Shown one piece after another: positions 36,816-45,999 of a stretch of 64,000 nucleotides of DNA (its first letter is position 1; each line of letters starts with the position of its first letter). A program made the translations under genes and the position numbers. The DNA comes from Candidatus Latescibacterota bacterium (lineage in GTDB: Bacteria > Krumholzibacteriota > Krumholzibacteriia > WVZY01). The stretch is from positions 1-64,000 of the forward strand of contig WVZY01000012.1 in the NCBI GenBank assembly GCA_011772205.1. The letters run 5' to 3'. The notes below the pieces were generated by a model. That model was given only the letters and a program-made list of their open reading frames with translations. It made no database searches and was not told the DNA's origin.

Positions 36816-38243
36816 CTACCGCCGCTCTTCGAGCACCGCTTTCAATATCGAAGCGGTTTTCTGCGGATCCGTCCTCCCTCGTGTTTCCCTCATCACCTGC
36901 CCTATGAAGAACGCAAGGAGTTTTACCTTACCGGCGTGATAGCTTGAGACCTCATCGGGATAGGCGTCGAGCACTTTCAGCACAATTTGTTCTATCTCTT
37001 TCTCATTGCTGATCTGCTCGAGTCCCTTACTTGCAATGATTTTCTCAGCTCGTCCCCCGGTTCCGACCATTTCTCTGAATATTTCCTTGGCAGTAGGCAT
37101 GTTTATTTTTCCCGATTTTTGCAACGCAATCAGGTCTGCAAGATCCTCGGCTGAAACAGAAAATTTTGAAATATCGATCTTCCGCTCGTTCAATTCCCTG
37201 AGGACCTCTCCCATGATCCAATTGCTTGCCTGCTTGGGATCCCCAAGTGCCTTTTCGACCGCTTCAAAATAGCCAGCGATCTCTCTCGACCCCGTAAGTA
37301 CCTGAGCGTCGTAACGAGGAAGGTTGTAGTCTCGAACGAACCGATCCTCCTTTGCATCGGGAAGCTCGGGGATGGCCGACTTCGCTCTTTTCATGAGCGC
37401 ACCCGGTACTTCCAGCACCAACAAATCCGGTTCGGGGAAATAGCGGTAGTCGTGAGCTTCTTCCTTCGAGCGCATGATCCGAGCCTCCCCCGTTTCGCTG
37501 TCCCAAAGCAGTGTTTCGTGCTCGACCCGGCCCCCTTCCAACAGAATTCGCTCCTGCCTGCCGATTTCATAATGCAAAGCCTGCTCGACCGCTTTGAACG
37601 AATTCAAATTCTTGATTTCAGTTCTCGTGCCAAACCACTCGCTCCCCTCTTGCCGCACTGAAACATTGACATCACATCGCAGGCTCCCTTCCTCCATATT
37701 TCCGTCGCAGATCTCCAGGTAGCGCAGGATCGACCTCAGTTTTTGTAGATATTCCGACGCTTCTTCAGGCGTTCGGATGTCCGGTTCGCTGACGACTTCC
37801 ACGAGCGGGACGCCGCACCGGTTCATGTCGACCAGGCTGCAATTATCGTCTTCGCAATGGATGAGCTTCCCGGCATCTTCTTCGAGGTGGATCCGCGCGA
37901 TACCGATTCTTCTTCCGCCAACGTACAGGGCACCATCCGAACAAAGGGGAGTGTCGTACTGGGAAATCTGATAGTTTTTTGGACAGTCGGGATAAAAATA
38001 ATTTTTCCGGGCGAAAACACTGTTCTTCGCGATCTTGCTGTTCGTGGCCAGACCCATACGGACGGCGTACTCGACGGCCTTCTCATTCACGACAGGAAGC
38101 GCCCCGGGCAGGCCAAGGCATACGGGGCATACTTGTGTATTTGGCGCTCCACCAAACTCGGTCGAGCAGGCGCAAAACATCTTGCTCTTTGTCAGCAGCT
38201 GCGCATGAACTTCAAGACCGATGATGGCTTCGTACTTGCCCAT
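36816..38243 (-). CDS. gatB: Aspartyl/glutamyl-tRNA amidotransferase subunit B
   Basis: A 475-residue kinase-like subunit that activates Glu-tRNAGln or Asp-tRNAAsn before amidation. The start Y-E-A-I-I-G-L-E-V-H-A-Q-L is diagnostic. Zinc-type Cys pairs occur in F-C-A-C-S and C-P-V-C-L-G-L-P-G. The C-terminal YqeY-like tRNA-binding domain covers about 330-475. It is the last gene of gatC-gatA-gatB, 12 bases after gatA. An intact GatCAB implies indirect Gln and/or Asn tRNA charging. Confidence 0.96.
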   Translation of the reverse strand: MGKYEAIIGLEVHAQLLTKSKMFCACSTEFGGAPNTQVCPVCLGLPGALPVVNEKAVEYAVRMGLATNSKIAKNSVFARKNYFYPDCPKNYQISQYDTPLCSDGALYVGGRRIGIARIHLEEDAGKLIHCEDDNCSLVDMNRCGVPLVEVVSEPDIRTPEEASEYLQKLRSILRYLEICDGNMEEGSLRCDVNVSVRQEGSEWFGTRTEIKNLNSFKAVEQALHYEIGRQERILLEGGRVEHETLLWDSETGEARIMRSKEEAHDYRYFPEPDLLVLEVPGALMKRAKSAIPELPDAKEDRFVRDYNLPRYDAQVLTGSREIAGYFEAVEKALGDPKQASNWIMGEVLRELNERKIDISKFSVSAEDLADLIALQKSGKINMPTAKEIFREMVGTGGRAEKIIASKGLEQISNEKEIEQIVLKVLDAYPDEVSSYHAGKVKLLAFFIGQVMRETRGRTDPQKTASILKAVLEERR

Positions 38244-38255
38244 AGAAGTCGAGAC

Positions 38256-39713
38256 TCAACTCCTTACGTTTGGCTTGCGATCGAATCCAATCTCGCGCTC
38301 GAGGCCGTATGCTGCTGCAAGCACCGTTTCATCCTTGCACGGCGGTCCAATAAGCTGGATTCCAAGTGGAAGCCCTCCACCGGAAAGCCCGCTGGGAATT
38401 GAGATTGCCGGGAGGCCCGCGAGGTTTGCGGGGACGGTGAAAATATCCGATAGATACATGAGCAGCGGATCAGCGACTTTTTCACCCAGCTTGAATGCAG
38501 GGGTTGGCGAAGTGGGCATCATCAAGAGATCGCATGCTTCGAAAGCCGATTCAAAGTCCCTTATAATGAGAGAACGGACCATTTGTGCTTTCAGGTAATA
38601 GGCATCATAATAGCCCGCGCTCAACACATATGTACCAAGGAGTATCCGCCGCTGGACTTCTTCACCAAATCCTTCGCCCCGCGTACGAGCGTACATGTCA
38701 TCCAACGTGTCGTACTCCGCTGCTCGGTATCCATACCTGACGCCGTCATAACGCGCGAGGTTTGCGCTGGCCTCCGCATTGGCGATGATGTAGTAGCAAG
38801 CCACAGCGTATCCGCTGTGTGGGAGAGAAACGTCCATAATGGGCACGTTGTGCGATCGCAGCAAATTTAATAACTCGTCGAAGTTCTGTTCGACTTCCGC
38901 ATCCATATTTTTTTTCAGGAAATCCTTGGGTATGCCGACCGTGAGTCCTTCGAGACCTTTTTCCAGTGATCTTGTGAAATCTCGAGTGAGAGAATGCGTG
39001 CTGGTTGCATCCTTGCGATCGCCACCGGTTATAACCGAAAGAACCAGTGCGCAATCCTCGACGCTTTTCGCAATCGGTCCTATCTGATCAAAAGAGCTAG
39101 CAAAGGCAACGAGTCCGTAGCGGGACACCGTCCCATAGGTGGGCTTCATTCCCACTACGCCGCAAAATCCTGCTGGCTGACGGATCGATCCACCGGTATC
39201 GCTCCCCAGAGCGGCCGGGGCAATGCCCGCCGCCACGGCCGCTGCGGAACCGCCGCTCGAACCGCCGGGTGCCCGCTCGAGATCCCAGGGATTCCTGGTC
39301 GGTCCAAAGGCCGAGTTTTCTGTCGAGGATCCCATCGCAAACTCATCGAGATTTGTTTTACCCGATATGATCGCACCCGATGCAATCAGCTTCTCGATTG
39401 CAGTTGCATGGTAAGGGCTCTCGTAGTCTTCGAGAATCCGTGATCCGCAAGTCGTTTTCTTTCCCTCTACGCAAATATTGTCTTTTACAGCTATGGGCAC
39501 TCCACACAATGGCTTCTCGCAGAAGCTTCCATCACGTGTGATCCGACCAGCGACATCCAGCAGCTCGTCGCCATAGACTTCGAGATAAGCATGAAGCACC
39601 TTATCTTTATCATTAACTGCAGAGAGAAGATCCGTGGCGATCTCAAGGGGTGTGATGTCCTTCTTTTGCAGAAGCGATATCAACTCCGTCAAGCCGTGCT
39701 CATTGAGTGGCAT
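38256..39713 (-). CDS. gatA: Aspartyl/glutamyl-tRNA amidotransferase subunit A
   Basis: A 485-residue amidase that releases ammonia from glutamine. The Ser-cisSer-Lys triad is visible: Lys77 in I-A-V-K-D-N, Ser152 in P-G-G-S-S-G-G-S, and Ser176 in G-S-D-T-G-G-S-I-R-Q-P. The ATG overlaps the gatC stop (TGATG), so the two are translationally coupled. Confidence 0.96.
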   Translation of the reverse strand: MPLNEHGLTELISLLQKKDITPLEIATDLLSAVNDKDKVLHAYLEVYGDELLDVAGRITRDGSFCEKPLCGVPIAVKDNICVEGKKTTCGSRILEDYESPYHATAIEKLIASGAIISGKTNLDEFAMGSSTENSAFGPTRNPWDLERAPGGSSGGSAAAVAAGIAPAALGSDTGGSIRQPAGFCGVVGMKPTYGTVSRYGLVAFASSFDQIGPIAKSVEDCALVLSVITGGDRKDATSTHSLTRDFTRSLEKGLEGLTVGIPKDFLKKNMDAEVEQNFDELLNLLRSHNVPIMDVSLPHSGYAVACYYIIANAEASANLARYDGVRYGYRAAEYDTLDDMYARTRGEGFGEEVQRRILLGTYVLSAGYYDAYYLKAQMVRSLIIRDFESAFEACDLLMMPTSPTPAFKLGEKVADPLLMYLSDIFTVPANLAGLPAISIPSGLSGGGLPLGIQLIGPPCKDETVLAAAYGLEREIGFDRKPNVRS

Positions 39714-40015
39714 CAGCTATCACCTCTGTCGATGACTTTTGGCACGCGGAAGAATCCGCGCACCGCATCCGGCGCCCGATCGAGCACCTCCCCCCGCGAG
39801 AGTCCTTCAACCACCCGATCTATCCGAAGCGGGCTGACTTCTCGTCTTGGGAGAAGGCTTGTGGGGGCTACGCCGGTGGTATCGACTTCTTGGAGCTGCG
39901 CGACATAGCCGATGATAATATCGAGCTGGCTGGTGAGCTTTTTTGCGGATTCGCGAGAGAGTTTGATGCGGGCGAGCTCTTCGAGGTGTGAAATCAGCTT
40001 TTTATCGACTTTCAT
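39713..40015 (-). CDS. gatC: Aspartyl/glutamyl-tRNA amidotransferase subunit C
   Basis: A 100-residue linker subunit that wraps around GatA and contacts GatB. It begins M-K-V-D-K-K-L-I-S-H-L-E-E-L-A-R-I-K-L, the family's N-terminal helix, and has a D-T-T-G-V-A-P-T segment like the usual D-x-x-x-V-x-P-x, with R-x-D near the end. First gene of the gat operon. Confidence 0.92.
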   Translation of the reverse strand: MKVDKKLISHLEELARIKLSRESAKKLTSQLDIIIGYVAQLQEVDTTGVAPTSLLPRREVSPLRIDRVVEGLSRGEVLDRAPDAVRGFFRVPKVIDRGDS

Positions 40016-40213
40016 TTTATTCGGAATTGATTCGCTGAACGCATCTCATCAGTGCAGGCCGGTTCTTAGCTTTTCAAGCGGAAGGCAGGCCATCCGGCAT
40101 GTACCTCGTTTTCGTATAAAGCCTTGCCAGGCATACTCAATTCAAATTTTCACACATCACTGCTCACTGCAGCACGGCGTATTCTAACACCAGCAGCTCG
40201 GTTCGTCCACATC

Positions 40214-42427
40214 CTAGAGAGGCCGCATCGGAGCATGCAGGGCGACAAACTTGCGCTCGCTACCCCGGTCGAACAGGATCGTGACGCGAAGATTTTTCCC
40301 GCTGCCTTCAACTTTGCGGACGATTCCCTTCCCGTACGCTTGATGATAAATGAGCATGCCCACCGTATAGACGACTTCCTCTTGCGAGTAGTCCTCGAAC
40401 TCGAGTCGCTTCCGCTCCGCAGCGCCCTTAACCTTGGGAGCACCCAGCTCGTCGCTCCCATCCAGCTCATCCCCCATCTCGGTTCGCGGCCATATCTCGA
40501 CCCCTTCGATGTCGCCCTCGATGCACCGCTCCGGGATCTCTGCCAGAAAACGTGAAGGCGTCTCTCCTTCTATGAAGCCCATGCGCCTGCGCATATTGGC
40601 AAAAGACAAATACAGATATTTTTTCGCCCTCGTCATCCCCACATAGAAAAGCCGCCTCTCCTCTTCGAGCTCATCCAGATTATCCAGTGAGGAATGGTGG
40701 GGGAAAAGCCCTTCCTCGAGACCCGCGATGATCACGCACTCGAACTCGAGACCCTTTGCATTGTGAAGCGTCATTAGTGTGAGGAGGCCTTTTTCCTCAT
40801 CCAACGCATCCACATCGGAGACGAGCGCTACTTCCTCGAGAAACGCACGCAGCGTTGCGTCTTCATGCGTGTCGGCGAATGCTTCGGCAGCGGCAACAAG
40901 CTCTTCAGCATTTTCGATCCTCGATTCCGCATCCGGGTAATTCTCTTTGAGATACTTCAGATAGTCCGTCTGTTCGATGATCGCCTCGATCACCTCGGCG
41001 GCATGCGTGCTTCTCGCAAGCCGTTCCAGTACCCGGAAAGTCTTCAAGAACTCCTTGGACTTCTTCTTCTGTTTGGCACCGACATCGTATTCGCCGGACG
41101 CAATGAGTTCAGTAACAGGAATGCCTCCTGAAGCAGCCAGTGTCTCGAGCTTTGCCACGGTAGCTTTACCCAGCGCTCTTCGCGGAACGTTGATGATCCT
41201 CCTCAAACTCACCAGATCGGACGGATTGCAAATCAATTTGCAGTACGCGAGTATATCCCGAACCTCCATTCGATCGTAAAAACTTACGGATCCGATGATC
41301 TGGTAAGGAACCGAACCGCGTTTGAGCACATCCTCGAGAGCGCGTGATTGGGCGTTGGTCCTGTAGAGCACGGCGATATCCTTGCGCTCGAGGCCCTTTT
41401 CCAATAGAGAAAGAACCGTCTGGAGGACGTTCATCGCTTCTGTTTCCTCGTCCATCGAAACAACGAGTTTTACCTTTTCCCCCTCCTCGTCGTCCGTCCA
41501 TAGGTTTTTCCCCTTTCTCCCTTTGTTGAAAGCGATTACATGATTCGCCGCATCGAGAATGGTTCGTGTCGAGCGATAGTTCCGCTCCAAACGGATGACG
41601 TTTGTTCCCGGGTAAAGTCCCTCGAAATTCAAAATGTGTTCCACGCGCGCTCCCCTCCATCCGTATATCGACTGATCGTCGTCTCCTACAACGAATAGAT
41701 TACCATGGTACGAAGAGAGCGCTTCTATAAACGCCATCTGAATCGGATTGGTGTCCTGAAACTCATCCACCAGGACGTAACGAAACCGCTCCGAGTACAG
41801 ATCTTTGATATTTTGATGTATGGAAAAAAGCTTCACCGGTTTGACGATAAGGTCGTCGAAATCGAGCGCCTTGGCTCGTTTGAGCTCCTTTTCGTACTCC
41901 TGGTAGAGGGTTACCATGCGACGCTCGACGTTGTCCGCGGCACGCTCGAATGCTTGCTCAGGCAAAAGGAAATCATTTTTCCACCGACTGATTGTATCCC
42001 TGAGAACGCGCGGGGATCGAATCAAGCGGCCTTGCGGCACATTTTTGCTCAATAAATTTTTCAGCAGGTTCAAGCTGTCTTCAGCGTCATAAATCGAAAA
42101 CCATTTTTGAATACCGATGTATTCTCCATGGTTCCGCAAAATCCGAACGCCTGTTGCATGAAACGTCCCAACCCAAAGTGATTCAGAAATCCCCGGAATC
42201 ATGCGCTCGAGTCGATTCTTCATCTCGAGGGCCGCCTTGTTCGTAAAAGTAAATGCGAGAATGTTCCAAGGAGAGACTTTCTTTTCGCCGACCAGATAGA
42301 CGATACGCTCCGTGAGAACACGTGTTTTGCCGCTTCCAGCTCCGGCAATCACGAGCACCGGTCCGTCCGTCGTCGTAACGGCTTTCAACTGGTCTTCGTT
42401 CAGGCTGGATCGATTAGGATAATGCAT
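40214..42427 (-). CDS. pcrA: Superfamily 1A DNA helicase, PcrA/UvrD type
   Basis: A 737-residue 3'-5' helicase for repair and replication-conflict resolution. It has the Q motif L-N-E-D-Q-L-K-A-V, motif I G-A-G-S-G-K-T-R, motif II V-D-E-F-Q-D-T-N, motif III G-D-D-D-Q-S-I-Y-G-W-R-G-A, motif IV-like L-E-R-N-Y-R-S-T and motif V T-L-H-N-A-K-G-L-E-F. The C-terminal Tudor-like tail (I-Y-H-Q-A-Y-G-K-G-I-V) is the PcrA RNA polymerase-contact type. The ATG at 42427 matches the family start, but no clear ribosome-binding site is visible. It is 200 bases from the upstream barrel-protein gene. Confidence 0.94.
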   Translation of the reverse strand: MHYPNRSSLNEDQLKAVTTTDGPVLVIAGAGSGKTRVLTERIVYLVGEKKVSPWNILAFTFTNKAALEMKNRLERMIPGISESLWVGTFHATGVRILRNHGEYIGIQKWFSIYDAEDSLNLLKNLLSKNVPQGRLIRSPRVLRDTISRWKNDFLLPEQAFERAADNVERRMVTLYQEYEKELKRAKALDFDDLIVKPVKLFSIHQNIKDLYSERFRYVLVDEFQDTNPIQMAFIEALSSYHGNLFVVGDDDQSIYGWRGARVEHILNFEGLYPGTNVIRLERNYRSTRTILDAANHVIAFNKGRKGKNLWTDDEEGEKVKLVVSMDEETEAMNVLQTVLSLLEKGLERKDIAVLYRTNAQSRALEDVLKRGSVPYQIIGSVSFYDRMEVRDILAYCKLICNPSDLVSLRRIINVPRRALGKATVAKLETLAASGGIPVTELIASGEYDVGAKQKKKSKEFLKTFRVLERLARSTHAAEVIEAIIEQTDYLKYLKENYPDAESRIENAEELVAAAEAFADTHEDATLRAFLEEVALVSDVDALDEEKGLLTLMTLHNAKGLEFECVIIAGLEEGLFPHHSSLDNLDELEEERRLFYVGMTRAKKYLYLSFANMRRRMGFIEGETPSRFLAEIPERCIEGDIEGVEIWPRTEMGDELDGSDELGAPKVKGAAERKRLEFEDYSQEEVVYTVGMLIYHQAYGKGIVRKVEGSGKNLRVTILFDRGSERKFVALHAPMRPL

Positions 42428-42623
42428 GGTCGTTCTATGGAGCTTGCATTGAGTTTCACCGCCAAAAAACACCTTGACTCGGTAAAATAAGATAGACCAT
42501 TTTCAACCGGTAGTACACTCGAAATGTACGCGGCCGATCGAAAGAGATATGCAACGACTTTCGACCGGCCGTAATCAAAAATAAAATCACGCAGCGTTGA
42601 CCCTCGGGGGCGCCAGCACAGGT

Positions 42624-45600
42624 TTAGAATGTGGGACCGATAAAGAAGTGGAATTCGTTGTCACCCACAGATTTCATGTCGGTCGGCCACGCGAACTGGA
42701 AGTTGAGGAGCAAAAACCCGAGGTTGAAGTACGCCCCAAAGCCGAAGTCTCCTCTCAGATCCTCGAACTGCAGTCCGCTCACATTTTTTTTGAAGGGAGT
42801 GAAATCATCTTTATCCCATGCGGCGCCTACATCGAAGAAAAGCGTGCCGCCGATGTTGGTAAATCCCCAGCGGCCCGGCCAACCGAAAATCAGTGCATCG
42901 AGCAGAGGGTACCTGTATTCGATGCTCATCAGACCCATCCGGGTGCCGAAAAACGAAAGGTAATCATAGCCTCTGAGAGTGGTGGGCCCTCCTAGGAAGA
43001 ACGACCGAGCATCGTCGCCTTCGCTCATAGCACCCGCGAGCCTGAACGCAAAAGAATTCCTGTAGAACAGCCTCTTGTACCATCGATAGTCCAGAAAAAC
43101 GGTTGTCCTCGAAACGTCTTCATCTCCTCCCAAGCTCAATCCCTTCGAGAGGCTGATGGTCCACCTGGATCCCTCCACGGGCCCGAAATAGCTCCAGAAC
43201 GACGAGTCGTGGGTAAATGACAGTGCTGGCTCGATGAGACGACGGCTGGATTCTTGCGAAGGGATGAAAACGATTCGGCTTGTGAATGGATCTTCCTCAA
43301 CTCGCTCGAAAAACTCTCTCTCGGACACGAAGGCCTGAAGCTCCAGGTCCATTCGATAAAACGTGTTGAATGGTATACTCACCAAACCGAAGAATCCGTA
43401 GTTCCGCTCGCTGAAAAGGCGGTAGTTTGCAAAGCTTTCCCCAATAGAGCTCAACCGGCTGTTGAGATAATTCTTGAATTGAAATACTCCGAAACCGTAG
43501 TTGATGCGCTTCTTGAGATAGTAGTAAGAGGCGAGAAAATCCGAGTTCTCGAAATCCCTGTACAGGCTGAAGGAAAATAGCAGTCGGTGATCCCCCAGCA
43601 GATCGCTCAATGCAATGGTGTTTGCCAGACCGAATCCAAAACCTGTCGAATAATAAAGACCGCCCTGGCCGATATAATCCGGCGCAAACCGGGTTTTGTA
43701 CTTGGCAACGGTTGCCCCTTTTGTTTGCGTCTCCTCACTGCGCACCGCAGTAGTCACACCTTCGATCATACCTGCTTGCTTCGTCCTCTTTGCTTTCATG
43801 GAGTCCAATCGGGCCGGCTCGAGACGCGCTTCGGGTTCCTTCAGCGAACTAGGGGATATTGTCGGTATCAGCGAATCGATTTTCGTGGAAGCGGTGGCTA
43901 GCACTTCCTCCGCAAGGGACGCTGAATCGACGGATGCTTTTGCAATCACGTCTTCCGAGAGTTCGGCTTTCGGGGAAGTAACAAGGAGGGCATCTCCATC
44001 GATGACCTCCGTCTCGGCCGGAATCTCGTCGGTTTCATCGGAGACGGCAATCTGCTCGATAACGGGCAGGTCCTTGTACCTGCGCTTGACGAGGTTATCG
44101 AAGTCATCGGAAACGAAGATATCATAACCGCCTTTTATAAAGGCTGCGAAGGTAATCCTCCCCTTTTCCTCATCCACATCGGGGGTAAAGAGACCTCCTA
44201 ATATGTCGGTAAAGCGGTGGTACTCTCCTGTCTCAACATTCCCTGCATAGAGGTTGTCGATTCCCGATTCATTCGATGTGAAGATCAGCGTCTTGCCATC
44301 TTTGAGGACCAGCGGGCTGTTGTCATCCCCATCTGTCTGAATGAGCGGTCGGATCGAGGCACTCTCCAGATCCATTTCGTAGATATCCAAGCTGACATCA
44401 TGCTTTACGTTGTCGGGTGATAGAAAATCCATCTCGCTCAATATCTTTTTGTTTTCACCCGTGAATGTGACAGGCACCGGCGAAGTAACCTCGGGGTAGT
44501 ACGTGAATACAATCCGCTTCCCATCGGGATAAAACCGAGGTGTCAATTGATCCGCTGCATCGTTTGTCAGCCGGCGGTAGCTTCCGTTCTCCACATCGAT
44601 GAGAAGTAGATCCGACTGGCCGCCGATGGTCGCAGTAATCACGATCGTATCTCCCATTGGGGACCAATCGGGAGCAGACAAGCCATCGGCATGAACATCG
44701 ATCTTCTTCAGTACGTCTCCCTTGTTCGCGTCCACGATAAAGAGCGCATCGTGACCTTTGGATTTGGCCGCGAACGCAATCCTGCTCCCGTCCGGACTGA
44801 AGCTTAGGCTGCTCGTGTATGAATGAAGCGACTCAAACCGGTTCGAGCGCTGGCCGGTTACCAGCTTCTTTATGATCTCGCCATCCAGGGCGGACATGAT
44901 GAAGATGCTGATCAATCCTCCACGGTCGGAAAAGAACGCTATTTTTTCTCCGTCTGGTGACAACACGGGTTTCGTATTGTAGTAACCGTGGTCTTTTACG
45001 TGATCTGTCAACCGACGGCCGACTTCCTCCACATCCATTTTGTGGCTATAAAGAGGCCAGTAGTGTTTTCGGAGCCACTTTTCCCATCGCTCGCCGAGCT
45101 CCCGAGTATCCAGCCCCAGAGTTGCCTCGAGTGCAGCGCTCCCGCTGCGCGTTGTCGAGAGCACGTCGAGAATTTCCAGCACTTTTTCCTTCCCGTAAGT
45201 TTCATCGATGTAGTTGAAAACCGATTGCCCCTCCTTATAGACATAGAATCCGCCAACGGCATCCAAAGGGGCAATGTAATCGTAGATCACCGCATCCCGT
45301 ATAAACATGTCCGAGTCGGCATCCCAGCCGACGGCGAGGTACTCCGCGATGCCTTCGGCAATCCATAGAGGCATGGCGAAAAGATAGTTGCGCGAAAACA
45401 CATTATCGAGCAGCCGGTTGTAGACGATGTTGAATGTGAAGACGTGCGCGAGCTCATGAATCGCGGTGTGTCGAAAGTCACGAAAAGAGCCCGAAAACGG
45501 GAGTACGATCCGTTTACGAGATGGCTCCGCAAATGCCTGAACTCCCTCGGGAAGAAGTTGTGATGACACGTTCGTCTGCTGAAAATCGTTGTGTGAGGCG

Positions 45601-45875
45601 TATAAGATAACCGGAACTTTCCACGGGAGCGTCGTCCGAAGCTTATCGGCAAGCATCTGATAGCCGTTCTCGAGCAACAGAGCCGTTCTTGCAGCAAACG
45701 GTTCTTCCCCTTCATAAAAATGGATTTCGAAGTGCGGGGTGCTGAGGATTTCCCACTTGTAATCTTTATACTGGATTTTATTGCGCCCGAAATACTGGGC
45801 GTTAACGGCATCTGCGAGGAAAATGGTGAGTATCAGCGCGAAAATGAAAACGCCTAAACGGGGGGTGAATCGCAT
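42624..45875 (-). CDS. Gluzincin-type peptidase / TolB-like propeller / outer-membrane beta-barrel fusion protein
   Basis: A 1083-residue protein with a signal peptide (to about residue 26, A-V-N-A-Q). Residues 40-280 form a peptidase-MA-like domain with zinc motif H-E-L-A-H at 140-144 and a third-ligand candidate Glu174 in W-I-A-E-G-I-A-E-Y. Residues 290-620 contain repeated P-D-G-x-[KR]-I-[AV]-F blades of a TolB/PD40 propeller. A low-complexity Ser/Glu/Ala linker covers about 620-740. The rest is an Omp85-like barrel with F-L-G-G-P-T-T-L-R-G-Y (the conserved L6 R-G-Y motif) and a terminal Phe in H-F-F-I-G-P-T-F, the outer-membrane beta-signal. It follows tamB by 124 bases. GGAAGG lies seven bases before the ATG at 45875. 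The joint role is unknown; surface or periplasmic proteolysis tied to barrel export is one idea. Confidence 0.8.
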   Translation of the reverse strand: MRFTPRLGVFIFALILTIFLADAVNAQYFGRNKIQYKDYKWEILSTPHFEIHFYEGEEPFAARTALLLENGYQMLADKLRTTLPWKVPVILYASHNDFQQTNVSSQLLPEGVQAFAEPSRKRIVLPFSGSFRDFRHTAIHELAHVFTFNIVYNRLLDNVFSRNYLFAMPLWIAEGIAEYLAVGWDADSDMFIRDAVIYDYIAPLDAVGGFYVYKEGQSVFNYIDETYGKEKVLEILDVLSTTRSGSAALEATLGLDTRELGERWEKWLRKHYWPLYSHKMDVEEVGRRLTDHVKDHGYYNTKPVLSPDGEKIAFFSDRGGLISIFIMSALDGEIIKKLVTGQRSNRFESLHSYTSSLSFSPDGSRIAFAAKSKGHDALFIVDANKGDVLKKIDVHADGLSAPDWSPMGDTIVITATIGGQSDLLLIDVENGSYRRLTNDAADQLTPRFYPDGKRIVFTYYPEVTSPVPVTFTGENKKILSEMDFLSPDNVKHDVSLDIYEMDLESASIRPLIQTDGDDNSPLVLKDGKTLIFTSNESGIDNLYAGNVETGEYHRFTDILGGLFTPDVDEEKGRITFAAFIKGGYDIFVSDDFDNLVKRRYKDLPVIEQIAVSDETDEIPAETEVIDGDALLVTSPKAELSEDVIAKASVDSASLAEEVLATASTKIDSLIPTISPSSLKEPEARLEPARLDSMKAKRTKQAGMIEGVTTAVRSEETQTKGATVAKYKTRFAPDYIGQGGLYYSTGFGFGLANTIALSDLLGDHRLLFSFSLYRDFENSDFLASYYYLKKRINYGFGVFQFKNYLNSRLSSIGESFANYRLFSERNYGFFGLVSIPFNTFYRMDLELQAFVSEREFFERVEEDPFTSRIVFIPSQESSRRLIEPALSFTHDSSFWSYFGPVEGSRWTISLSKGLSLGGDEDVSRTTVFLDYRWYKRLFYRNSFAFRLAGAMSEGDDARSFFLGGPTTLRGYDYLSFFGTRMGLMSIEYRYPLLDALIFGWPGRWGFTNIGGTLFFDVGAAWDKDDFTPFKKNVSGLQFEDLRGDFGFGAYFNLGFLLLNFQFAWPTDMKSVGDNEFHFFIGPTF

Positions 45876-45999
45876 GTTGTTACCTTCCAGCAAGTTATGG
45901 GTGCTTGGTCAACCCAGCCACACGCCCCCGGCCACTATTTTGAAACGTCTCTATCATTTAAAATATAAGTGCATTGCCTTTCACTCAAGCGAAAATCCA